Shown here: positions 1 through 13,200 of the stretch, in pieces | Layout of the letters: every line of letters begins with the position of its first letter | Numbering within the stretch: the first letter of the stretch is position 1 | Assembly: GCA_037951105.1 (NCBI GenBank) | Contig: JBAMJV010001803.1 | Coordinates: 123,541-187,540, forward strand | From: Echinarachnius parma | Taxonomy: Eukaryota; Echinodermata; Echinoidea; Clypeasteroida; Echinarachniidae | Direction of reading: 5' to 3' | Length of the DNA stretch: 64,000 bases | Translations under genes and position numbers: made by a program | Notes under the pieces: generated by a model | What the model was told of the DNA's origin: nothing | What the model saw: the letters and a program-made list of their open reading frames with translations, nothing else | Database searches by the model: none

Positions 1-623
1 TAATAAATGGAAATATTTATATAACCAAGAAAAACAGATAAGAGTACAGATTCGTGACCAAAAACAAATACTTGGAGCGTGCCCCCAATAATTAAATTGC
101 CCCCCCCCCCCCAAAATGGTCAGACAACGCTGTGTTTCTGCCAGGCTAACATAGCATAAATGCTTTATCTACATCCGAGTACATCGGAGACGTTTCTATT
201 TAGCTTCTTATTTAATATTGCAAATAAAAACAACTGGCCAAGTGTGATATGATCACCACACCACACTAGGTATCATCCGATAGATAAATAATCATCTGGG
301 CCCGTATTCATCAATCACCGCTAGCTTAGTTCCATGCTAAGTGCATTTGAAATATTACAATTTTGTGTGTGCTACACACAGTTTACCTAGTCCCCGACCA
401 ACTAAGGGTTTGTAGGTTGAGCCATGATGTACCCACTAAGTTAACCCTAGATATCATCCAAAACGACCGTGGGTTTAATACAAAGCTACAACATTCGAAA
501 TGGACTTAGCATAACACTAATTCAACTAAGCTATCGGGGTTTCATGAATATGGGACCAGGAAATAATTGTCCACTGAGAACAGAGAACAAAATGCTGCCT
601 TTACCAGCCATACTACAAATGAC
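1..623. other. 3' flank of lectin gene 1 (tandem-duplicate sequence)
   Basis: No gene is seen. The stretch aligns by eye with 38870-39490, the 3' flank of gene 2: both hold the 'aatggtcagacaac' segment, the 'ggccaagtgtga' segment and 'tgggcccgtattcat' in the same order, with a C-run near 100-112. It therefore belongs to the duplicated unit. It probably contains the distal 3' UTR and polyadenylation region of gene 1 on the minus strand. Confidence 0.6.
474..479 (-). promoter_or_regulatory. Candidate ATTAAA polyadenylation signal, gene 1
   Basis: The minus strand reads ATTAAA inside a short block conserved with gene 2 (39353-39358, same neighbours 'gaccgtg..gtttaata'). No AATAAA was noticed nearer to the stop. 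If used, the gene 1 3' UTR would be about 600 nt and include the MITE at 624-1072. The gene 2 UTR would be about 170 nt. This rests only on the hexamer and its conservation. Confidence 0.3.
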
Positions 624-1072
624 TTAAAGGGTACCACCACCCCAAAATAATATTCTTATTAAAGAAAGGTAACATCTTTAGTATTCCATTCCATCAACAA
701 GTTCACAAAAATATGTTTCCAGAAAAAAACTATATAATTGGAAACGCATCACCATTCTAAAGCATGCGTTCATGCGGTCTGAATTACACAGACTGCTATG
801 TGTGCGATGAATTGCAATACGTGCAGAGCGAACGAATCGCCCGGGAATCTACTGTTTACAAACGTGCGCGTGAATAGCTGCATTGGCGCACTCGCAAATG
901 GTTGGCCCGTATGGAACCAGTAAAGAGCAGTGGTTCTGTAAGTGGTGGAAATTAATTGCTTTGTTTATGAATTACACAACCCTTTTCAAAATGTTGGGTA
1001 TCTATTTGATATCACAAAACGGTACCAAAACATATAATAATGTGTTGTTCTTTGCCTGGTGGTCCCCTTTAA
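624..1072. mobile_element. TTAAAGGG(T/G)ACCACC-type MITE in the gene 1 3' UTR
   Basis: The element begins TTAAAGGGTACCACC and ends GGTGGTCCCCTTTAA, a terminal inverted repeat of about 15 bp. Two other copies are in the window: 34735-35143 (same strand) and 54466-54889 (inverted). Gene 2 has an empty site at the same place, 'atgacttatatcttggctaac', so the insertion followed the gene duplication. It lies 13 bp downstream of the gene 1 stop codon. No coding capacity is seen. Confidence 0.85.
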
Positions 1073-1085
1073 CTCTTTGCTAACT

Positions 1086-1228
1086 TCAGTCCACTATGAT
1101 TTGACACACCACTTCAAGATCATGATTGGTGCAATCAAAGTCATTCCATTTTTCAGGCTGGCTCTTCTCCATGATGTAAGCACAATCTTCATTATAGTTA
1201 TAGTTATTTGGCTGTCCATCTCTCCAGT
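1086..1228 (-). CDS. Gene 1 exon 6: CTLD C-terminal part and stop
   Basis: The acceptor is TTAG|AC and the first codon is completed by the A left from exon 5 (Asn). The exon reads WRDGQPNN, then NEDCAYIM, KWNDFDC and EVVCQIIVD followed by TGA. These are the signature pieces of a CTLD: the long-loop sugar motif (QPN in place of the classical EPN or QPD), the strand motif WND, and conserved cysteines 2, 3 and 4. The length is 143 nt against 140 nt in gene 2. The encoded identity to gene 2 is only about 40-45 per cent, the lowest of any exon. Confidence 0.95.
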
Positions 1229-4200
1229 CTAACGACACACAAATAAAAGCATAAATAAATGTTCAAATTAATAATCACACAATGAATATTGTTGGTTTTG
1301 TCTTCTATATTGCAATCTGCTCGTTTCCATTATATTCACATTTCGTTTCCATGGAGCGTCACAATACAAATAGGGAATTATCGGCAAAATTTAGTTCAAT
1401 GAAAAGTAAACCTAGAAGCACAAAAATAGTTTGCTGAAATTACAGTGTATCTTACACTGAGAAATACATTACATTTTAATTTTTATCCAGGAAATCATCT
1501 AGTTAAGAAATAAGAATATCACGTGGATACAAGTTCGTTATGAAATTTTAACTTGCTGTTTGACGGTTCCTTCATAATTAAGAAATCAATTAGAAATAAT
1601 AAAACTAAAGCTTAAAGCTAAATAACAGTAACTGAGAAACGCCCCACACACACAAAACGAATTTTTGTTTGCATCACCTACCACGTGAAAGAATACATCA
1701 TAACTTAGATGTTAATGTAATGATTTGGACAAAGACTGCTTTGGAATTGAATAATTGAGCATTAATAGGTTTCAGAATAAAACGAACGTTGACAAAGTTC
1801 AATTTAACCGCGTGCGGATACGCTACGTATGTTACGCTACTTGTAAAATATTATGCTCGGCATGGTATGCGGGCATGTCGATATCTCCAGCGGGTCTCCA
1901 GCCCAGCGCTAGCGGCGCGGACAGGTGCGAACGGGTGGTGCAGTTTAGGCCAAATTTCACTGGCTTGCATTGGATTTCCTCCGATATTTCTGCATTAACG
2001 ATACTAAGGTTTGAATTTTACCACACAAGCCCCTTTTAATACTTATTCAACAATATTGATCAATTAGTTTGGCCAATATACATGTTTTCGGTAACTTTCC
2101 CATTACTGTTATTTGGGTAATTTAATAATGTATTAGTTATTACTATCTTAAAATAAAATTTGTTCCAACATCAATAGGTTCTGTTGCAATTATACTCTAA
2201 ACTACTAGTATACTTTTTCCCCCGATTTTTCAATTTATTTTCCTAAAAATCGAAACTAAAGAAAACAAATCCAAGTACGAACATTTTATTACGAAAATTT
2301 TTTTCAAAGAAAACAAGAATTGTTTGTCATTGTTTATGTCAAAATTATTATCAACCGAATATAGACTGTCATTAACTAACTTTTCTTTTCACAGGAATTG
2401 TTTTTGGGGTGATTTGTTTGCTAAAGGAAATATGGCGCAAAAGCAAAGAACGACAGAAAATGTAAAAATGGTGCATGTTTTAGTTTCATAAAAGAGCCAT
2501 GTTCGAAGGGTCAAATTTGTAATATAAAAAGTATGCACCCATCGTATTGTAGAGTAATGTGCTTGCCAAGTCGGCTGAAGGTCACCAATTATTGGACCAA
2601 GCACTTTTTGCTAAATTTGTTAGAAATTTTACGATATTTTTTCAATTTTATATCATTTCAAAGAACAATTATACACATTTTCACTACAAAGTGCAACATT
2701 TGTTGATTTTTTTCCTGTAAGTTGTAATTATATCATAAAAAAGGTCTCTCCGACCTTATTGTGACTTGTATGAGCACATTGATTCTTGATTAGAGTTGCC
2801 AAGTGGCATTTAACCTTGTTGGAGAAGCAAATAATGTTTAGATGTTGTCTGCCAGTGCTTTATCAGTACACCAGGATAGAGGCCATCTTCACCTCGTCTT
2901 ACTTCTTTGATGAGGGGAATGGACTGCCACTGGCAACTCTCATCAATAATTAATGTAATCATGAACAAGCCCCACAAAGAACTGGAAAGACATTTCTATG
3001 ATATAAGTACTACTTAAAGAAAAAAAATCATAAAATGTTCCACGATTCATAGAGAACGTGTGTATGAAACCCATACCATTTTATGGTCAAAATCCACGCA
3101 ATTATTTGTAAAACTCATGTTTTCTTCAAATTCAAAACAGAAACTTTGTGGTAGGCAGTCCTAACCCTTTCGACTATTACCCCTAAAATATTTTATGTGC
3201 TTATATGTTTCTCTAAAGTGTAATACAAGTGACCAAATAGTGTAACAATCTCAAAAACTTAGCAAAAACTGCTTAGTCCAACATTTTTTCCCAAGGCTGT
3301 ATGTTGTAAAACGAAATTTTGTGGGAATGTGTGTAATTATATCAATGTAAATAGGAGGATTCATGCTTTCCAATGATACCAAAATTATGAATGGTAATAA
3401 CGTAATAGGAAAGTTATTAATGCGCAAACCTCGTTTGCGGAACTTTTTGTGCGAAGTATAGTACAGTTTGAATGCATGGTAGCCTCCAATGGTCAGTCAA
3501 AAGAGATGATAATGGTCTTAAAACATTTATTTGTTCATAATTTGTGATGTCTGGTTTGCGGAAGTTTTGTTTGCGACCATCGGCTATTATGTATCTCCCC
3601 CAGTTTAAAGGGGTAGTACAGTTTTGGTAAGGCTGAACTTTAGTAACCAAACCTGGACAGTAATATTATAAACTAATAGTTATAACTCCACCATGCTCGA
3701 AAGGTATACAAAATTACAAACGACTACCGGTAAGTATAAAGCCCGTTATCATTAAAAAAGAGCCATTAAAACACAAGAGGGCGCTTTCTAAAAAGGCATT
3801 GGTTTCAACCATTTTCATACAAAATTATGCATGTGATGTTTTTTTGAAATAATTATCAAATAGAGAGATCATCAACAACTATTTAAAAAACGCTTTTGAA
3901 CATTTCTGAAAAAGTGCAAGCATTTTTTTAATTTTTTGAAAAAATCATCTAATTATTTGGGCCCCAAATAATTATAAGATCAGATATATTTATTGATATT
4001 TCAGCCGTTTCCGGGTCGATTTTGACCAAATAAAGTTTATTCTGCCATTAAAATTGCATTTTCTCTCAAATTCGACACTTAGTTTTTCATTACCTCACAA
4101 AAAATTGTGATGTGCAGCGCCCTCTCTACCAAAACTAAACTACCCCTTTAATTGATACAAGTTCCTTAAAGCTAAATGTAAGCATTGGGAAAGTTACCGA

Positions 4201-7200
4201 AAACATCCAAATAAATGATCAGTAGGGCCATTCTTTGAAAAGTGAAACTTTTTCGGAAAAATTGAAGTTTTATTTTTCTGTAGTTTTGTTCCATTTTTGG
4301 AATGATCCATGTGTAAAGTTTCATGAAATACATGATTTGAAGTTTAAAATGAAACTTTTTTACTCATTTGCATAAATTTACATATTTCAATATTTTTCTA
4401 ATAATCATAATTCAGAAAATAATCAAGATATCAAAAGGATAATTAGCAATCTCATTCTTCTCACTTTCCTGTACAGGTTGATACCAACTTTGTAAAAATT
4501 CAACCTTTCATTCTTTTCTAAACCCGATATTATAAAATTCCCATTTTTCCATTCATATTGTACATGTCACACACGTGACCATCCCAAAATGTCACACACG
4601 TGACCAGACGTTGCCACATAATTAAGTACTATAAAAAAAAATGGTTTGATATAATTCTCATTCATTGCTATTGTTGTACTTACAAATGTATAGTACTTCT
4701 CTGGTAATTAGATGAACATTATAGCTATTCATATTTTAAAGAATTTTCCAAATTAAATTTAGTTATGAAAAAAGCGCTCCGTGCGAAGTCACACACGTGA
4801 CCCATGCCATTTGACCTCTGACATTGAGTTACGTAATCCTTATAAAATCTTTTGTGTTAAGTTTGAAAGACTACAACATATTCAAGTCACATATGAAATA
4901 AAAATCATTATAGTCTCATACTTACTGAAATATAAGCATCCCATTTCAAAATTTGTCATGTTTTGGGTCACACACGTGACCAAGAATGGCCCAGTACTGT
5001 TAAAATAGTACAAAAAGGGATTATGTGGTAAAATCCGATCCTAAGTTTCGAGAAATTCAGAAATTTCAATCGAAAGTTCCATGAGCGCCGCTCAGATTGG
5101 GCATAAATTGTACCCCTCCTCACCCGTCTCCGCCGAGCTGAGTACCTGTAGCCTAACGCACAAACTGCTTGCATGCCACCTGGCTGCAGCTTCTGCACGC
5201 AGCGTACGTGAGGTTGAATTTAAGCGCAGTTGCTTTTCCTTCTAATTTTACTGCTTGAATAGTTCATTTTGATTTTTGTCTCAAAATCTTTACATTAACA
5301 GATACATTATGATGTATTCTTTCACATATTAGGTGAGACGAGTATATATTTCATTCGTGTGTGTGTGGCTGTGTCTGTTGGGGGGGGGGGGGGGGGGCGT
5401 TTCCCAGTATTATTATTTAGCTTTTTAATATCAATATTTTTGCAGCAGTTGATGTCAATACCATTGGTAACAATTTCAGGTATAATATTTGTTATAGTAC
5501 GAAATATGAACCTGAAAGGTAGTCATGGTAGTTCTGAATTGGAAATCTTACGCGAGGTGCAATCTTGCGATCACCTTACGCACTGTGCGAAATGTACACT
5601 GATTCAATGTTATGCATTGCGAACAAACTAGTTTAGTTTAAAATGTCGATCCGCGGTGCATGCATTCCCATATCACGGTGACATGTGCTCAAATTTTAGC
5701 TAGAGTATAAACAAGTTTCCTTCAATCTAAGCCCTATAAACAACTGTTTAAATTTGATAGTCAAATAAAATAAAAAGACAATTACTTCTGTAAGAACCAA
5801 AGGTTTCTTCTCTATCCCGTTCGCATATCCACACGCCTTCTTCGTCGATGTCGTTGCAGTTCAACCAATATTTGTTGATATCCGCGGGCATTACCTCCCT
5901 AAAGACCACAATCTCAGCATCAGAATCGATGACCAGTAGAGATGGATATCGGAACGAGTTCCCGTACCAAACCTTATGGACAAATATTAAAAGAAAGTTT
6001 CAACAAACAGAAATTAGTATAAAGATTGTTTCTTCGATGTTATTTCAATTCAACCAGAAAAGGGCAAAGTCGAGCACAATAAGTATATCCTAATACTTCA
6101 ATTCCAGTATGGTCTTTGATGTACAAGAGATATAAATATAAAAAGGACAACCCGTACCGAACCTTAATACAAACAAAAAAATACTCAGAATATGCATATT
6201 AGTCTGTACATAATCTACTACTAACGATATACTATATACACTAATTTTAATAAAATGAACGTGATTTTCTGATTTTCGCTAAAAAGAAATTCAGCGTATC
6301 CTCATTATGCTTATTATGTATGCCAAAATAAGTACACAGTGAAACTCAAGTAGATCGCAGTGTGTCGAGTATCGCCCACTGGAAAGGCCCCACAAATATC
6401 CAAACAGTGTGTTCGCACTGTGCCAAATTTGAATTTTGCGCTATGCATAAGTGCACTTTAATAGCAAATTGTTATTCATTGTTCCGCATTACGAAAACAA
6501 ATAACAAAGAGAATATTATAACAAACCTTAGGCAGGCTGGCGCAGTGTGCCCTGGCCTCGTGCCAGTTCATCACCTGTCGGGTGAAGAGGTAGCACTTCC
6601 GGTTGCCAAGTGTCCAGCCTAAAGGGCAGATCAGGAGCGAATCTGAAAACAATACATAACACGCAACAAGTCAATGAGATGCAGGGAAAACTGCGCCGAG
6701 ACTGAATTTATCTTAATGTTTTTTTTTTCGCGACTATTGTGTGAAATAAAACAAAAGTACTCATTTCTCCATGGCTGACTAAGCGACAAAATGACCTGAA
6801 ACTAAACTCACCAGATATAAAGGACAATTAAATCGGGCCAAACGTGCGACGTGTCAACGGGGGGGGGGGGGGGGGGATCAACCAGGCAATGACCAAGGGG
6901 CGAGATTGACGACCAACAGGTGTTGCGAGTGTTGAGGTGTCAGACTGAGAGTGGAACGATGTGTAGCTCAACCACTGCGAGCTTTAGGGTACCTTTGTGT
7001 AAACTCGATCGTGCCTTATCCTATAAGAAGCATATCAAGAAGACGATAGGCATAGTAGCTAGAATCTCGAAATTGTATCATCAGGACGCTAGCAACATCA
7101 CACTTTGGTGCTGACCCCAAGTCATAAACTGCAGGTATTGCCCTATTGTGAAGAACCTTGACACCGCACTCAACAACACATCAATAAGTAGCAGGCTGCC

Positions 7201-10200
7201 TGAAATCAATAGTTGACCTTGCTAGCATCGGATATCCAGACCAAAGACTAACTAACATATGTCTAATGAACGGTTGAAGCAAGCGACAGATGACAAACAC
7301 AGACGTCATGCATCCCGACACAGCTTCCTCGATTATTTCCCACCACCTGAGCAGAATACTCTACCGTCAGCCTGTAGCCCCTAATCATCAGCAAACTAAA
7401 CCTCCAGTGGACAGAGTGGCAATGCCTGAACCGAATAAGGACTAGAATGGGGCGGTGTAAGGCCAACTTTAAAAGATGGGGCTATGCCCATGACAGACCC
7501 AGACGATGGACCACATCTTGCAGTGTAATGGAGCGGGTTGCACACAAAAGACCTTGTTAATGCGATGGCAATCGCAGCAATTGAGTTATGGAATAACTTA
7601 ATTTAGGAACCTGTAGTATTTTCAAGAAAACTGTAATTTCGACTTCAGTGACCGAGAGGGCAAAGCATTATCCATTGAGCGCAAGAGCGCAGGCTTAGTT
7701 TCTTAGTATAGGGGGCAGCTTATATGGCAAAAGCAAATTAAAATTTTGTATGAGTTCCCTTCATATTGGGGGAGAGGGTCTTTTCCCTTAGCTACACCTG
7801 TCGTTAGGTTTGGATGCAGGACATATGGTTTCTTCATTCCATAGACACTTCGAATCGACTCCATGATAATTTTAACCTTCCCAGCGCAACCTATTTTATT
7901 TTCCAACATGGCGGCCATCTTTAAGAATGGCCGCCATGTTGGATTTTACAGTACCTTTGTCACGGGATACATCTGTATTTAGCATATTTGGTTTTTACAT
8001 ACTATAGATTATTGAAATCGACTCTAAAATCAATGAAAATGACCAACTATATATATTTTAAATGTTGCTTGTAAGTATCGGTTTCCATGGTGGTGTATAT
8101 AATACGTGTGGTTTGAGGTTACACCATGTGAGAGGGGTGGATTGGTGAGTCCTGAAAAGGACTATGGTAGTCCTAGAAATTTGGACTGTTGGTTTTTATG
8201 ATAGTAAAACGTTAATTTAAGTTGCAGTCTTGGGGTAAAAATATGAATAATTATCATAATATGCAATATGAAAATATAGCATTTATTCAAATTTTCAGGT
8301 AATTTTGCATATTATGATGTTATGTAGCCAACTGGCTACTTCAAAAATGGTTTTATTACAATCCTTGATTACAATCCCTGACGACGGATAGTCAACCTAT
8401 TCGAAACGTCGAGTCCCTCCTACCATCCACCCTCTCCTCGCAATACCAACAGTCCTTTCTAGGACTACCAACTGTCCTTTTTAGGACTCTCCTAGAAAGA
8501 ATACCAACAGTCCTTTTCAGAACTACACTAACAGTCCTTTCTAGGACTACCATAGTCCTTTTCAGGACTTACCAATCCACCCATCTCACATGGTGTACCC
8601 GTAAACCACACGTATTAATCCTTGACCCTTAGAACATAGGAATAGAGACATTATTAATTTTGTTAATTTGTCAGAATTAAGAGATGAAATATGAAACACG
8701 TCCCCTTCTACCCACTAGACTAATGAGACAGGTTTTTGTTTTTCGAATTTCCATTTTGTTAAAAAGATATTTATGATTGAAATGTTCAGACTGGATAGTC
8801 CTAACCGTGTACAAAGTCAGTGCAAGGAGTCAGAGAATATCACTTTGCATTGCATTTGTGCTCATTTTTCAGCCATATAACGTCCATTTAACTTGAAATG
8901 ATTACACAATTATACCCAGTAGACATATCAGATAACAACAATATACATTGTATCAACCATTCATCACTTTGTACACATGTCAACAAAGTAAAGGGATCTA
9001 GAAACTTTGTTGACATGAGCACAAATTCTGAATGGTTGATAACAATTTTATTTTTGCGATGTGATATGTCCACTAAGTAATGTGTGCATATTTCATGTTA
9101 AATGGGTGTTATATGGCCGAGTAATGAGCGAAAGTGCGAAGTGATAATCGCCAGCTCGTAATTGCACTGACTTTGTAAACAGTTATATACTGTTCAGTGG
9201 ATAATAACAAATCTGAGCAATTCAATCGCAAATATCTATTTAATGTCTGAGGGAAATTCGAAAAAACGAAACCGGTTCCATCCATCTATTGGTAATGCAA
9301 GTAAAACAAGGTATGAGAGAACCATTAGAGTTCAAAGTAAGTTTTGTTGATTTGGTCAATGTTACTAGATCCCTTCAATACGTACCTGTTTCACAATTTG
9401 TTCCCGATGTGTACGGCGCACAGATACACGTGTATCCAGAGAGAGTTTCCATACATGTAGCGTTGTTCTTGCAAGGATTACTCAAACAATCTGCATTTGT
9501 TTAACAATGACGAGAACACACAAGACTTTTTACGCAAACTGTAACATTTAGTCACGAGTTTAAAACAAGTTGAGCTCTACATGATGCATTCATTCACCTT
9601 TCTATCGAAAAAAAACAAACATGCAGTGTGCGGCCACAGTGTGAACACACTGTGTTTCCTAATGTGAACCACAGTGTTACATTGGTGCGTTTTAACAGTG
9701 TGAAAACCTACTCATACTGTTAACACACTGTCAACACACTGTGATCACACTGTGTACACACTGCGAGTGTTGTTGCACTGTGGCACATTGTGTTTTTTTC
9801 CAGTAGGGTATTTTGATAGTATGATCAAACGATTGCGATTCGTTAACATTATATACAGGTTTTCCCGCTCAATTTTATACTGTTTTAAATCAAATTCATT
9901 AAGGGTCATTTAAATTCACGCATTGCCGCGTAATAGTTGGATTAGGTCTTTCAAATTCCGAATAAGTGCAAGCGAATTCATGCATACGCAATAGCTTTCG
10001 TGAAATAGACACTGGAGTTCATTCGCGAATGTGCATTCAATTTAAAGCGTCATTCCTGATAAGCACGCATACAAGTTGAAATTCGGCTGCACATTCACGA
10101 ATTCGAGGGCCTATAAATGAACTCCCGTGCTATTCGCGGAAGCTAATGCGTAAGCGTTAATTCGATTGCACTTATTCGGAATTTGAAAGACTGTATGTTG

Positions 10201-13200
10201 ACTGTATGATATGAATTCACTTCCGTTTGCATTTGAATGAACGTTTAATATTGATCATCATGGCCGACACTGATAATGTGACATCAAATCTTGAAGATTA
10301 TGATGATATTGAAACTGAAAGTGAAATTATTAATACACCTGCAAGCACAAGAACATCAAAACGAACTGCATCTGCATCCACAAGCCAGAGAGCTAAAGGG
10401 AAAAAAATCTACTAAAAACAACCCTCAAGCCAAAAGAAATCAGATAAATCCAAACCAAGCATGAACTATGCGCAGTCTGATTTCTTGGGTTTTATAAAAC
10501 AATTACTACAGGATACTGAGTTCAAAAAGCTACTACAAAATTGTGTAGCAAAAATTGTAGCAAACACAATCGTTGAAGTGAAAGAAGAACTCTCGAAACG
10601 AATCTGTGAAACTGAAACCAGACTGGAAAACTCACTAGATGAGAAAGCTTAGGAACTGGAAACGTTGTCAAAATCAATCAGCGAAATGAAAGATCACATC
10701 GATACCTTGCAGAACCCGATGCATGACGCAGAGCAACACAATCGACGACATTTCATTAGGCTGTATGGTGTCCCAGAAGCTGTTGGAGAAAACACAGACC
10801 GAGCTGTCATCGAAGCGCTCAACTCGAATCTTCCTTGCTCACTCTCGCCTGATGACATCGAAGGCAGTCATAGATCGGGGAAGCCTCGTGTCTCGGGTCC
10901 TGGAAACAAGACATCAAAGCCGAGACTAATTCTCATCAAGCTATGCTCCTACAATAAAAAAAAATCAAAATCATGAAAGTGAAGAGGAATCTGAAGACCT
11001 TACTAGCAGGAACTACGATGTCCTCATGAAAACTCTAGCTCATCCGAAGGTGGAAGCAGCGTGGTCAGTTGACTGGAGGATTCTAGTAGCGACAAAAACC
11101 TGCAAAGAAGGCAAGCAGATGATTAAAGTGATACATAACTTGGCACAATTAAATTCTCTCTAGATCCTTTTGGCTGTTATGATAGAAGCCACAAAGCAAG
11201 TTTATAATATACATGTATATGAGAGATTAAACCACTATTTGGCTCAAACATGATTGTATTCATGTACAACGCAATCATTGCACAATGTATTCATTTTTTA
11301 CGACTTGAACTTTAATCAAATTGGAATCATAACAGAGCCAAGCTGTAGTGCAGAATATTGAAGCTGGAATCAAGAAAGGAATCTACAGGACCATTGGTAT
11401 ACTAGGTGATAGTCCGTGATATTTGATCTTTTAATACGCTCTTAAATAGATAATTTGTCTATGATTATAATCACTGCAATCAAACTTTAAATAGGATAAA
11501 TGCAGGAAACAATATCGAAACTCAAAGTAACATAATCTGATCAAAGCTGAAGCTCATAAATACAGAGACATATAATCATGGAACCAGTACAACTTTAGAT
11601 TTATAGCCACGATGACACTCTCTTTCCATAACTCCTGGATTCTGGATCATATTTGATACTTATGAATAATTAAAAAAAAAATAAAAAAAAATACATGTTT
11701 TTCTTTAAAATGCAATACTCAATGCTACACTTAGAACACTTTTATTGCGTTCTACATTTTGTATTCATTTGGACGTAGATGCCCAGCAGAACCAGTGCTA
11801 TATACTTTACTTTAAATTTCACAGAGAACTCTTACTTTTGTATACGTTTGTTATACAGACTGTCCCAGAAAAAACGAAACCGGGTTTCATGGCAGAAATG
11901 TTATGTTATAATGAATAATTTCCTTGATGATATAATATGTCTGAAAAGCTCTGTGGCTCCTCTTTCATTTGATATACAACTAATGGCACATAATTCACGC
12001 ATGACTGAATTAGAACGATGGAAAGTGGTGTTACCAAAATTCCATTTGCACGCAGAAATTGCAAGTTTGGGTGAGGTTTTGGGGTGAGTTTTAAGGGTAT
12101 TTTGAAAAAGGACAAATACCGCATAAAAATTCATAATTTTATCTTTTATATGACACCTCATGATTAAAAAATAAATGATTTATGCCAGAGAACGAGTACG
12201 AAAACATGCTTGATTCCAGCCCAAATGAGTAACTTTCCTGATCTAGCCTGTTTCCCATGTTTTCCCTGATCCCTATGTTTGTGTAAATTCACTCATGCAT
12301 CAAAGTCCATTGTCAGCTGCTAAGTCAGGAAAGCTGAGCGACTTCTTACTCAACTTTCACGCATTTGGCATGTTTGGGCAGAAATCAGGCATGTTTTCAT
12401 CGTACTCGTTCTCTGGCATAAATCATTAATTTTTTTAGCATAAGGTGGCATGTAAAAGATAAAAATATGAACTTTTATGTGGTGTTTGTCCTTTTAAAAA
12501 ATAAGTACGTTTACAACCATTAAAACTCACCCAAAAAACTCACCCAAACTTAAAATTTATGCGTGCAAATGGAATATTGGTAACACCACTTTCCATTGTT
12601 CTAATTCAGTCATGCTTGAATTATGTGCCATAAGCATGATAAGTTGTACATCAAATGAAAGAAGAGACACAGAGCTTTTCAGACATATATGTATCATCAA
12701 GGAAATTATTCATTATGACAGAAAATTTCTGCCATGAAACCCGGTTTCGTTTTATCTGGGACAGTCTGTATAGTGCATAGTGAATTAAAAAAGTGCACAT
12801 TCACCTAGTAACTTTTATACCTATATCTTGTTTGCTATTTTGTACTGTGTGTGTATTTAATCTTTGTTTGATATGTGTACATGTGTTCTTTGCAACAGGC
12901 AGAATTCTGATGTAAATTGTAACAATTGTTTTCTTTGTAATATACTTAATAGACAAAATGACTCTTTAGCTTCCATTCATAATAGAGAATTTGGCACTGA
13001 CAATAAATATTATACCCCACACGAATTTTATGAATATTATAAATTATTTGATAAAAAGTAATACACTATCTTTGTTCCATTTCAATTGTCGTAGCCTGAA
13101 ACGTAATTATGATATTTGTTTAAGAATGTGTTCAAACTGTTAAAAGACCATTATGTAAATCAATTATTGGCGTCACTGAAACTTGGTTGAAACATTTATT

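Larger units (their letters stand above)
1229..5785. other. Gene 1 intron 5
   Basis: This is a non-coding intron between exons 6 and 5. It holds a repeat shared with intron 1 (about 1670-2095), a small inverted repeat (2792-2940), a fragment (about 3301-3475) of the repeat also found at 21.8-22.6 kb, a TTAAAGGG MITE (3605-4151), four copies of a CACGTG-centred palindrome (4566-4981) and an 18-nt G run (5380-5397). The remaining parts are AT-rich with nothing recognised. Confidence 0.7.

Noticed and set aside
883..1083. A 66-residue plus-strand frame
   Set aside because: It lies within the 3' UTR MITE, antisense to the lectin gene.
1755..2039. A 94-residue plus-strand frame
   Set aside because: It falls within a dispersed repeat whose other copy (28085-28500) has no matching frame.
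8378..8413. Second hammerhead-like core as a separate ribozyme
   Set aside because: The upstream strand (aatcc) cannot pair with GAGTCC, so stem I is absent. It is mentioned only as a relative of the 35451-35515 motif.
11779..12161. Frames of about 100 and 86 residues on opposite strands
   Set aside because: They lie in the arms of the mariner-like fold-back MITE and recur at 24.4-25.2 kb with it.
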